Assembly (NCBI GenBank): GCA_035457725.1
Contig: DATIBC010000102.1
Location: 1 to 8,069, forward strand
Length of the DNA: 8,069 bases
Source of the DNA: DATFES01 sp035457725
Lineage (GTDB): Bacteria; Pseudomonadota; Alphaproteobacteria; CACIAM-22H2
Reading direction: 5' to 3'
Made by a program: the position numbers and the translations under genes. The notes beneath the pieces are model-generated. The model had not been told where the DNA came from and did no database searches. It saw nothing but the letters and a program-made list of their open reading frames with translations. Numbering within the stretch: position 1 is the first letter of the stretch; each line of letters begins with the position of its first letter. Of the stretch, positions 1 through 6,109 are shown in pieces.

Positions 1-761
1 ATATCGCGCTCGCGCCGGGTCAGCGTCGTTTTCAAAGGCTTGCCGCCCGCGTGAAGGTTGGCCCGTGCTTCTCCCTTCGCCGGAACGCGTAGAATCGCAC
101 CGGCGGCGCGGCCGTCGATCAGGATCACCCGCTTGTCGCCAGCGCGGATCTCGGACAAGTAGCGCTGCACGATGATCGGCTCGCGCGAGCGACTGGTGAA
201 CATCTCGATGAGCGCGTTCAGATTCTCGTCATCGGGCCCGATGTGAAACACGCCGGCGCCACCATTGCCGAACAATGGCTTGATGATGATGTCGCCGTGC
301 TCGCGGCGGAAGGCATCGATCTCCCGGCGGTCGGCGGTGATCAGCGTCGGCGGCATCAGATCGGGAAAGTGGGTTACGAACAGCTTTTCCGGCGCATTGC
401 GCACGTGGAACGGGTCGTTGACCACCAGCGTCCTCGGGTGAATGTGCTCCAGCAAGTGCGTGGCGGTGATATAGGCCATGTCAAAAGGCGGGTCCTGGCG
501 CATCAAGACGACGTCGACCGCCGCCAGATCGAGCTCCTCGAAAATGCCGAGCGTCGCGTGATTGCCGATCTCGCGGCGCACCTCGAGCGCGCGTGCGCGC
601 GTCCGGACGCGGCCGTGCGCGAAGCTCAGATCCTGCACCAGGTAGTGCCAGAGCCGATGGCCGCGGCGTTGACCCTCGAGCGCGAGTGCGAACGTCGAGT
701 CAGCGTCGATGTCGATCCTCTCGACGGGGTCCATCTGGATGGCGACCTTGAGGCCCATCAT
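1..761 (-). CDS. gshB: Glutathione synthetase, C-terminus cut by window edge
   Basis: Cytosolic ATP-grasp enzyme that joins gamma-glutamylcysteine and glycine with ATP to make glutathione, the second step of the pathway. The 253 complete codons present align by eye with E. coli GshB (about 315 residues) from its N-terminus, so roughly the last 60 residues lie outside the window. Visible family motifs: VAIQMDP near the start, LMRQDPPFD at about 86-94, the ATP-binding lysine and glycine-rich loop K161-PLFGNGGAG, and GDKRVILIDG at 208-217 followed by ARANLHAGG. The start is the first of two adjacent ATGs (759-761); an AGGAG Shine-Dalgarno at 764-768 lies 2 nt from the first ATG and 5 nt from the second (756-758), so the second may be the one used. 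It follows the SirB1-like gene by 52 nt on the same strand and is probably last or late in the rsmI operon. Identity is secure; only the exact start and the missing end are open. Confidence 0.96.
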   Translation of the reverse strand, partial: MMGLKVAIQMDPVERIDIDADSTFALALEGQRRGHRLWHYLVQDLSFAHGRVRTRARALEVRREIGNHATLGIFEELDLAAVDVVLMRQDPPFDMAYITATHLLEHIHPRTLVVNDPFHVRNAPEKLFVTHFPDLMPPTLITADRREIDAFRREHGDIIIKPLFGNGGAGVFHIGPDDENLNALIEMFTSRSREPIIVQRYLSEIRAGDKRVILIDGRAAGAILRVPAKGEARANLHAGGKPLKTTLTRRERD

Positions 762-771
762 CGCTCCTATT

Positions 772-811
772 GTCCCGCGACCGCCGCGGCCGACAAGAAG
801 GGGCGCGGGAC
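772..811 (-). repeat. Perfect inverted repeat in front of gshB
   Basis: GTCCCGCG (772-779) and its exact reverse complement CGCGGGAC (804-811) enclose 24 nt. The structure fills nearly all of the 52-nt gap between the SirB1-like stop codon and gshB, beginning 2 nt after the stop and ending 3 nt before the gshB AGGAG. There is no T-run on either side, so it is not a classical intrinsic terminator. It could be an mRNA processing or stability element, or a hairpin limiting gshB expression relative to upstream genes. Eight GC-rich pairs are seen directly; the function is inference, and chance is possible at this GC content. Confidence 0.4.
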
Positions 812-813
812 GC

Positions 814-1647
814 TCAGTTCAGGCGGCTGCGCAACGCCTGCAACGCTGCGGCGATACGTTGCCGTGTCGTCTCGTCCTTCGCAAGCTCCAGGGCGCGCGT
901 GAAGGCATCGCGCGAAGCGATGAGATTGCCCATCTCGTGGTGGAGGGCACCGAACTCCGACCATAACGCATCCGACTCGGGGGCGAGCCACAGCATGCGT
1001 TCGACGACCGCGGCGGATTCGGCGTATCGGCCGGCCTTGAGGTGCCGCAGCTTGATGTTGTTCTGCAACCGTAGCAGCACCGCGCGATCGCTCACCGCCT
1101 CGAGATCGCCGGGCGCGAGACGGAGGTCGTCTCCTACGATCTCGTGCAACCGGCGTGACAGCGCTTCGGCGTCAAGAACTTCGCCGTCGTTGAACGGATC
1201 GACGACGCAGGCGTCGCCTGCAGCGCCGAGGCGGATGAGAAAATGACCGGGGGCGTTGAGCCCGACCGCCGGCCAGCCGATCGCCCGCGCGACATGCAGC
1301 CAGATGATCGACAGCGTCACCGGCAAGCCGCGTCGCCGGGCGATGACCCGCAACAGATCGGCGTTTTGCAAATCGTTGTAGGTCTGGCGATCGCCGCTAT
1401 AGCCATGCCGGCGAACCAGGATATCCGATAGCGCCGCGGCCCGCGCCGCCGTCGCGCCGGCGCGCGCGGCGGCTTCGTCCACCAGCGCGGAAAGGTGCGC
1501 CCGCGCGCCGGCAAGATCGTTCGACGTTCCGGCGACGATCGCTAGCGCCAGTCCAGCTTCGGCGATGTCGATTCTCGATGCGCCGGCGCGACCGATCGCC
1601 ATCAACGCCATTTCGGCGCCGGCGCGGTCGCTCCAAGCTGGGATCAT
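814..1647 (-). CDS. SirB1-family protein: transglutaminase-like domain plus TPR-like C-terminus
   Basis: 277 residues, predicted cytosolic (no signal peptide or membrane segment). The N-terminal and central part matches the SirB1 / transglutaminase-like family: YNDLQNADLLRVIARRRGLPV at about 90-110, then IIWLHVARAIGWPAVGLNAPGHFLIRL (114-140) and VVDPFNDGE (148-156). The last 80 residues (about 196-275) are helical with TPR-like spacing (AGRYAESAAVVERMLWLAP, then GNLIASRDAFTRALELA). By eye the fold positions of the transglutaminase His and Asp are H135 and D150, but the position expected for the nucleophilic cysteine is proline 109, and the only cysteine in the protein is C147; a thiol-protease or transglutaminase activity is therefore doubtful. 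The ATG overlaps the stop of the BON lipoprotein gene as ATGA, implying translational coupling. An in-frame ATG at codon 13 is an alternative start. Family assignment is good; the biochemical role is unknown. Confidence 0.85.
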   Translation of the reverse strand: MIPAWSDRAGAEMALMAIGRAGASRIDIAEAGLALAIVAGTSNDLAGARAHLSALVDEAAARAGATAARAAALSDILVRRHGYSGDRQTYNDLQNADLLRVIARRRGLPVTLSIIWLHVARAIGWPAVGLNAPGHFLIRLGAAGDACVVDPFNDGEVLDAEALSRRLHEIVGDDLRLAPGDLEAVSDRAVLLRLQNNIKLRHLKAGRYAESAAVVERMLWLAPESDALWSEFGALHHEMGNLIASRDAFTRALELAKDETTRQRIAAALQALRSRLN

Positions 1648-2267
1648 GATTCCGGAGCTTTGGCCAACCGCCGCGGATCGTCTTTCAGCAGAACATGGCT
1701 GACGACGCGGCGTACGTTGGAGACGTTGCGGGCGATTTCGAGTACGCGATCGAGCTCCTGCTGATTCTGCGCCACGCCGAGCAGATAGACGTTACCGTGG
1801 ACGGTCTCGATCGAATAATTCACCGAATCGACGTTCTTGGCGAAGAGCAAGCGCGTCCTGAGCTCGGTATTGATCGCCGTGTCGCGGCCGTAGCCGACGA
1901 CACCGCCGCTCTCGTCGGTCACCTCCACTTCGTTGATCACCTCGCGCACGTTCTCGGCCTGCCAGACGAGCTGGATCGCCTCGGCGCGCGTCTCCGCGTC
2001 CTTGACCGTCCCGCTGACCAGCACCCGGCCCTCTTGGACCTGCAGATTGAGGTCGCCGAAGTAGCGGTGGTCCTTTTGCAGCCACAAATGGTTGATCTCG
2101 GCGCGAATAGCCTGATCTTTCGCCGTGCCGGTGACGCCGCGTTCCTGCATCGCGGCGACTCCCACGGTGGCCCCGGTGGCGATCGCCAGCTCCACACATC
2201 CTTGAAGCAGCGGCGCCGATGCCAGCGCCAAAACGACGTACAGCGCGCGAAGTCGAGAGCTATGCAT
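1644..2267 (-). CDS. dolP: Dual-BON-domain outer-membrane lipoprotein (DolP/YraP-like)
   Basis: 207 residues. The N-terminus is a lipoprotein signal: basic start, hydrophobic core, lipobox LLQG then C24, with valine at +2, which favours outer-membrane sorting by Lol. Two BON domains follow at about 48-117 (GRVLVSGTV, ENVREVINEVEV) and 127-196 (GNVYLLGVA, SNVRRVVSHVLLKD). The order, length and the LLQGCV lipobox resemble E. coli DolP (YraP), which binds anionic phospholipid and supports outer-membrane integrity; OsmY is the other well-known dual-BON protein but is not a lipoprotein. ATG 2267 was chosen over ATG 2273 because AGGGGG (2275-2280) is 7 nt from the former and 1 nt from the latter. 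A longer open frame continues upstream to 2786, but it has no family resemblance and lies antiparallel-in-frame within yraN. It lies 41 nt after yraN and overlaps the SirB1-like gene by 4 nt. The symbol is by resemblance and synteny, not proven orthology. Confidence 0.85.
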   Translation of the reverse strand: MHSSRLRALYVVLALASAPLLQGCVELAIATGATVGVAAMQERGVTGTAKDQAIRAEINHLWLQKDHRYFGDLNLQVQEGRVLVSGTVKDAETRAEAIQLVWQAENVREVINEVEVTDESGGVVGYGRDTAINTELRTRLLFAKNVDSVNYSIETVHGNVYLLGVAQNQQELDRVLEIARNVSNVRRVVSHVLLKDDPRRLAKAPES

Positions 2268-2274
2268 GGCCATA

Positions 2275-2280
2275 CCCCCT
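2275..2280 (-). promoter_or_regulatory. Shine-Dalgarno that decides the BON lipoprotein start
   Basis: AGGGGG on the minus strand. It is 1 nt from the ATG at 2271-2273 but 7 nt from the in-frame ATG at 2265-2267, so the downstream ATG is the better start, shortening the signal peptide by two residues. Confidence 0.55.
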
Positions 2281-2308
2281 GGGGTGAATCGGTAGCGATT
2301 CCGGCTTG

Positions 2309-2695
2309 TTATGTAATCCCGCCGCCCGAGTCGCGCCAAGCGTCGATGACATGGCGCGGCAGTCGCCCTGGGGCGCAAAGCATGGCGTCGAAGCGGACCC
2401 GGCAGGCTGCCAGGTCGGGCCGCCGCGAGAGAAAATATGCCGCCGCGCGGCCGATTCGCGCCCGCTGTCGCGGGCCCAGGGACTCCGCTGCAGCCGCCTC
2501 GCCGTCGCGCGCCTTGACCTCGACGAAGACGACCAGATTGAAGCGCCGCGCCACAAGATCGATCTCTCCCACCGGAGTCCTGAGGTTGCGGGCCAAAATA
2601 CGGAACCCCTTCAAACGAAGGCGCCAAGCGGCCCGCCGTTCGGCGCGGCGGCCGCGCCGCAACGCCGCCTGCCGGGTCTGCGTGCCGTCGCTCAC
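2309..2695 (-). CDS. yraN: UPF0102 / YraN family protein, restriction-endonuclease-like fold
   Basis: 128 residues, close to the usual YraN size (about 120-130). The family core is visible: GFRILARNLRTPVGEIDLVA (30-49) and LVVFVEVKAR (54-63), giving the D46, E59-V-K61 arrangement of PD-(D/E)XK nuclease folds, with E19 in the N-terminal helix. The substrate is not established for the family; a DNA-processing role is usually suggested. The N-terminus is unusually rich in arginine. The start is GTG 2693-2695, overlapping the rsmI stop as GTGA, so translation is probably coupled to rsmI. In E. coli yraN is next to lpoA and close to rsmI and dolP, so the neighbourhood supports the identity. No convincing SD of its own is visible beyond the overlap. 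Confidence 0.93.
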   Translation of the reverse strand: MSDGTQTRQAALRRGRRAERRAAWRLRLKGFRILARNLRTPVGEIDLVARRFNLVVFVEVKARDGEAAAAESLGPRQRARIGRAAAYFLSRRPDLAACRVRFDAMLCAPGRLPRHVIDAWRDSGGGIT

Positions 2696-3582
2696 CGCGT
2701 CCCACCGCGACCCAGCGCCAGCGCCCGCTTGTAAATCTCGCGTCGCGGCCGGCCGGTCGCCGCGGCAACCGCCGCCGTAGCGTCACGCAGACTCATGCCG
2801 CCAAGCGCCACGCCAAGCGCCCGGTCGATGTCGGCTTCGGCGGCTACGCTGGCCCGCGCCGCATCGACCGGCGGCGGCCCGACCACGATGACGACCTCGC
2901 CCTTCGGCGGGCCGGCTGCGGCATAGAAGGCGGCCAGTTCGGCGAGCGTTCCGCGGCGGATTTCCTCGAACAGCTTGGTCAGTTCGCGCGCCACCACCGC
3001 CTCGCGTGGGCCGAAAGTCTGCGCCATGTCGGCCAGGCTCGCCGCCACGCGGTGCGGCGCCTCGAAGAATATCAAGGTCGCGGAAAACGCCGGGAGTTCG
3101 CTGAGCGCGCTCCGCCGCGCGGCCGGTTTGGCGGGCAAAAAGCCGCCGAACATGAACCGATCACTAGGTAGTCCGGCGACCGACAGCGCGGCGATCGCGG
3201 CGGACGGCCCAGGGATTGGGATGACCGGCAGGTTCGCCGCGTGCGCGGCGCGCACCAGCTTGTACCCCGGGTCGGCGATGAGCGGCGTCCCGGCGTCGGT
3301 GACCAGCGCCACGTTTTCGCCACGTCGGATTGCTTCAATGAGCCGCGGACGCACGCGCTGGGCGGTGTGGTCGTCGTAGCGCACCAGCCGCCTCGGCGTG
3401 ATCTTCAGCGCCGCGCAGAGTTGCCGGGTGACGCGAGTATCCTCGCAGGCGAGGATGTCGGCTGCGGCCAGGGTTTCGACCTGCCGTCGGCTGATATCGC
3501 CGAGATTGCCGATCGGCGTCGCGATCACATAGAGCGCCGCGCGCGGTTTACGAATCGCGGCGCTGTGGTTAGGCTCGCCCAT
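2692..3582 (-). CDS. rsmI: 16S rRNA (cytidine-1402-2'-O)-methyltransferase
   Basis: Transfers a methyl group from S-adenosylmethionine to the 2'-OH of C1402 in the decoding centre of 16S rRNA, acting in the cytosol on the 30S subunit. 296 residues, the usual length. The tetrapyrrole-methylase-fold motifs appear in order: LYVIATPIGNLGDIS (17-31), CEDTR (46-50), VTDAGTPLIADPG (94-106), PIPGPSAAIAAL (122-133), FMFGGFLP (143-150), IFFEAPHR (171-178), VARELTKLFEEI (197-208) and KGEVVIVV (227-234). The C-terminal SLRDATAAVAAATGRPRREIYKRAL (264-288) is the helical DNA/RNA-binding-like tail normal for the family. Start is ATG 3580-3582; no Shine-Dalgarno lies in front of it, because the SD of the divergent gene occupies the opposite strand there. 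It appears to be first in the minus-strand operon leading to gshB. Identity is secure. Confidence 0.97.
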   Translation of the reverse strand: MGEPNHSAAIRKPRAALYVIATPIGNLGDISRRQVETLAAADILACEDTRVTRQLCAALKITPRRLVRYDDHTAQRVRPRLIEAIRRGENVALVTDAGTPLIADPGYKLVRAAHAANLPVIPIPGPSAAIAALSVAGLPSDRFMFGGFLPAKPAARRSALSELPAFSATLIFFEAPHRVAASLADMAQTFGPREAVVARELTKLFEEIRRGTLAELAAFYAAAGPPKGEVVIVVGPPPVDAARASVAAEADIDRALGVALGGMSLRDATAAVAAATGRPRREIYKRALALGRGGTR

Positions 3583-3589
3583 GCCGTTG

Positions 3590-3594
3590 GGAGG
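3590..3594 (+). promoter_or_regulatory. Shine-Dalgarno that decides the LpoA-like start
   Basis: GGAGG is only 2 nt from the first ATG (3597) but 8 nt from the in-frame ATG at 3603, so initiation at 3603 is more likely. Confidence 0.6.
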
Positions 3595-3602
3595 TCATGT
3601 TG

Positions 3603-4931
3603 ATGAATTTCACCGTCGTCGACCGTCTTGGGCTGCTCGCCGGTGCGGCGACTATGATCGTCCTGTTCGGTTTGGCCGGATGCGGAGGAAGAGTAGCTGG
3701 ACCGGCGCCGGTCGAGCAAGCGACGCCGCCAGTGGTGGAACCCGAACCGCCGCCCGAGGCTCCGGCCGAGGAGCCACCAGCGTTGCCCGGCGAGCCGGTG
3801 AAGGGCGTTCGCGTCGCCTTTCTCGTTCCGCTTTCCGGACCCGACGCGCCGCTCGGTCAGGCGCTGCTCGACGCAGCGCAGCTCGCACTGTTCGATCTCG
3901 CCGACGACCAGTTCGTCCTCGTTCCGCGCGACACCGGCGGGACACAGGACGGCGGCGCCGCCGCCGCCGATGCGGCGATCGCTCAAGGCGCGCGGCTAAT
4001 CATCGGGCCACTATTCGGCGCCGCGACGCCCGCGGTTGCCGAACGCGCGCGGGCGGCGAATATCAATGTGCTGAGTTTCTCCAATGACCGAACGATCGGC
4101 GGCGGCGGCGTCTTCATCATGGGTTTGACGCCGCAGCAGCAAGTGGCGCGCGTAGTCGGATACGCGCGCGCGCAAGGCATCGCGCGCTTTGGCGCGTTGC
4201 TGCCCGATAGCGCCTACGGTTTCGTCATCGAGGATGCGCTGCTGCGTGCCACGAGCGAGGGCGCGCAAGTGATCGGCGTCGAGCGCTACCCGCAAAGCGG
4301 CGACGCCGCTCCGGCGGCGCGGCGCGTCACCGCCTATGACGCCAGGCACGCCGTTTTGGTCGCCCAACGTCGCGCGCTCGAGGCGAACAACGACGATGTC
4401 AGCCGCGAAGCGCTACGGCGATTGCGCAACGTCGAGACCGCCGGCGATTTCCCCTTCGAAGCGATCCTGCTCGCGGAGTTCGGAAACCGCCTGACGGCGG
4501 TGGCGCCGCTGTTGCCGTACTTCGACCTCGATGTCACGCAGGTTCGCGTGCTGGGCACGGCGCTTTGGGACGATCCGCGCGTTCGCCGCGAAGCGGCGCT
4601 CCACGGCGCTTGGTTCGCCGCACCGCCACCCGAGGCGCGAGCCGATTTCGTGCGGCGGTTTCGCGACACTTACGGCCGCGATCCGCCGCGTCTCGCCACC
4701 ATTGCCTACGACGCCACGGCGCTCGCCGCGGTGCTGGCGCGCCGTCCCGGCGGGGCCGATTTCTCGCAAATTGCACTCACAACTCCGGCAGGATTCGCCG
4801 GCCTCGACGGGCTGTTCCGTCTACTTCCCGATGGCTCGAACGAGCGCGGGCTGGCCGTGCTCGAGGTCCGTCGCGACGGGTTTCGCACGATCTCGCCTGC
4901 GCCCGAAAGCTTCGAACGGCCGACCGAATAG
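3603..4931 (+). CDS. LpoA-like penicillin-binding-protein activator lipoprotein (periplasmic-binding-protein fold)
   Basis: 442 residues from ATG 3603 (444 from ATG 3597). The signal is a lipoprotein type: hydrophobic stretch then lipobox GLAG followed by C27, with glycine at +2, so outer-membrane anchoring is expected. A proline- and glutamate-rich linker (about 34-65, 13 prolines) leads to a type-I periplasmic-binding-protein domain beginning with VRVAFLVPLSGPDAPLGQALLDAAQLALFDL and including ARLIIGPLFGAATPAVAERA, FGALLPDSAYGFVIEDALL, VRVLGTALWDD and IAYDATALAAVLAR. This domain type is shared by LivJ-like receptors and the C-terminal half of LpoA, which activates PBP1A in gammaproteobacteria. 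E. coli LpoA has about 680 residues with an N-terminal TPR domain, which is absent here. Divergence from rsmI and proximity to yraN and a BON lipoprotein match the E. coli lpoA neighbourhood and favour the LpoA reading over a solute receptor. No ABC permease or ATPase genes lie nearby. Activation of a PBP is inference. Confidence 0.82.
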   Translation: MNFTVVDRLGLLAGAATMIVLFGLAGCGGRVAGPAPVEQATPPVVEPEPPPEAPAEEPPALPGEPVKGVRVAFLVPLSGPDAPLGQALLDAAQLALFDLADDQFVLVPRDTGGTQDGGAAAADAAIAQGARLIIGPLFGAATPAVAERARAANINVLSFSNDRTIGGGGVFIMGLTPQQQVARVVGYARAQGIARFGALLPDSAYGFVIEDALLRATSEGAQVIGVERYPQSGDAAPAARRVTAYDARHAVLVAQRRALEANNDDVSREALRRLRNVETAGDFPFEAILLAEFGNRLTAVAPLLPYFDLDVTQVRVLGTALWDDPRVRREAALHGAWFAAPPPEARADFVRRFRDTYGRDPPRLATIAYDATALAAVLARRPGGADFSQIALTTPAGFAGLDGLFRLLPDGSNERGLAVLEVRRDGFRTISPAPESFERPTE

Positions 4932-4958
4932 ACGCGATCGAACGTCCCCGGTCAGGCC
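4918..4958. terminator. Imperfect hairpin spanning the convergent stops of the LpoA-like gene and hemW
   Basis: GGCCGACCG (4918-4926) pairs with CGGTC-A-GGCC (4949-4958), nine pairs with one bulged A (4954). Inside it GACG (4931-4934) pairs with CGTC (4943-4946) around an 8-nt loop. The structure covers both stop codons and the whole 20-nt gap, the place for a bidirectional transcript end. There is no T-run on either strand, so it is not a textbook intrinsic terminator; a role in Rho-dependent 3'-end trimming or stability is equally possible, and chance cannot be excluded. Confidence 0.35.
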
Positions 4959-6109
4959 ATCAGCTCGGCGAGCACCGCATTGAGCACGCGCCGACCGGCC
5001 GGCGTCGCGGCGAGACCGCCGTCGGCGCGGCGGACGATGAATCCACCCTCGACGAGGCGCGCCAACGCGTGGGCGCTGATCGCTGAATCGAGCGACGTCG
5101 CTGTCCGTCGCGCGAAGCTTGCGGGATCGATGCCTTCGCTCAGTCGCAAGCCCATCATCAACGCCTCCTGCCCCGACTCGCCCGGCGCGAGCGCGCGCCG
5201 TTCGGCGCTGGCATGGCCGGTTCGCTCGACCGACGCGAGCCAAGTCTCGGGCGCCCGTTCCTGACGCGTCGCTGTCTTGAACCCATCCAGCGTCAGACGG
5301 CCGTGCGCGCCGGGACCGACGCCCACATAGTCTTCGTAGCGCCAATAAGCGAGATTATGACGGCATTCGCCGCCAGGCCGGGCGTGATTCGAGATCTCGT
5401 ATGCCGCGAGCCCTGCGTCCTCGAGCATCGCCTGCGTGGCCTCGTAAAGTTCGGCGGCATCGTGCTCCGCCGGCAGAACGAGCTCGCCGCGCGCGTGCCG
5501 GGCGGCGAACGCCGTGCCCGGCTCGACGGTGAGCTGATAGAGCGAAAGGTGATCGCCGGCGATGGCGATCGCGCGGCGCAGCTCGACCTCCCATGCGGCG
5601 CGACTTTGGCGCGGGCGGGCGTAGATCAGATCGAACGAGTAGCGGTCGAATGTTCTTGCCGCGAGCGCGACCGCCGCCAGCGCTTCGGCGGCGCTGTGGC
5701 CGCGACCGAGTGCGGCCAGGCTGGCGTCGTCGAGCGCCTGGACGCCAAGCGACAGGCGGTTTACTCCCGCGGCGCGGAACGCCGCGAAACGCGACTGCTC
5801 GGCCGAGTTCGGATTGGCTTCGAGGGTGATCTCGACGTCATGCGCGACGCGCCAACGTGCGGCAATGCGATCGATCAACGCGGCGACGGTCTCGGGCTCC
5901 ATCAACGACGGCGTGCCGCCGCCGAAGAACACCGAGCCTATGGTGCGGCGCTCGGCCGCCGCCGCGAAATAATCGAGTTCGGCGAGCAGCGCGGCCCGCC
6001 AGCGCGAATGATCGACGGCTTCGCGGACGTGACTGTTGAAATCGCAATACGGGCATTTCGACCGGCAGAACGGCCAGTGGACGTAGATCGCCAATCGGTC
6101 ATCCGACAT
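4952..6109 (-). CDS. hemW: Radical-SAM heme chaperone HemW (formerly annotated as coproporphyrinogen III oxidase-like)
   Basis: 385 residues from ATG 6107-6109, the typical HemW size. The radical-SAM [4Fe-4S] motif is C15-RSK-C19-PY-C22-DF, preceded by YVHWPF. Further family marks: VFFGGGTPSLM (60-70), EITLEANPN (93-101), RLSLGVQALDD (118-128), YSFDLIYARPRQS (157-169), YQLTVEPGTAF (191-201), and the HemW-type CRHNLAYWRYEDYVGVGPGAHG (249-270) with the HNxxYW element. The C-terminal HemN-like domain (GLRLSEGID, LARLVEGGFIVR) is complete. HemW binds heme and is thought to deliver it to proteins such as respiratory oxidases; true HemN oxygen-independent oxidases are longer and have a different cysteine surrounding. 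The frame is also open from TTG 6128-6130, but that codon has no SD; a weak AAGGAA lies upstream of 6109. The start overlaps the end of rdgB by 11 nt. It is last in the rph-rdgB-hemW unit. Confidence 0.93.
   Translation of the reverse strand: MSDDRLAIYVHWPFCRSKCPYCDFNSHVREAVDHSRWRAALLAELDYFAAAAERRTIGSVFFGGGTPSLMEPETVAALIDRIAARWRVAHDVEITLEANPNSAEQSRFAAFRAAGVNRLSLGVQALDDASLAALGRGHSAAEALAAVALAARTFDRYSFDLIYARPRQSRAAWEVELRRAIAIAGDHLSLYQLTVEPGTAFAARHARGELVLPAEHDAAELYEATQAMLEDAGLAAYEISNHARPGGECRHNLAYWRYEDYVGVGPGAHGRLTLDGFKTATRQERAPETWLASVERTGHASAERRALAPGESGQEALMMGLRLSEGIDPASFARRTATSLDSAISAHALARLVEGGFIVRRADGGLAATPAGRRVLNAVLAELMA

Noticed and set aside
243..902. 219-codon plus-strand open frame opposite gshB
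   Set aside because: The minus strand is clearly glutathione synthetase; the plus-strand translation shows no recognisable domain.
2641..2659. 8-bp GC hairpin (CGGCGCGG / CCGCGCCG) in the early yraN codons
   Set aside because: Explained by consecutive arginine and alanine codons in a GC-rich gene; no sign of a separate function.
1695..2780. 361-codon open frame on the plus strand, antisense to the BON lipoprotein and yraN genes
   Set aside because: Arginine/alanine-rich translation with no family motif, lies opposite two well-supported genes; a product of high GC content.
2274..2786. N-terminal extension of the BON lipoprotein by about 170 codons
   Set aside because: It would run through yraN in another frame and bury a clear lipoprotein signal peptide with its own SD.
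4932..4951. Possible small gene or RNA between the LpoA-like gene and hemW
   Set aside because: The gap is only 20 nt; it holds nothing beyond the hairpin already listed.
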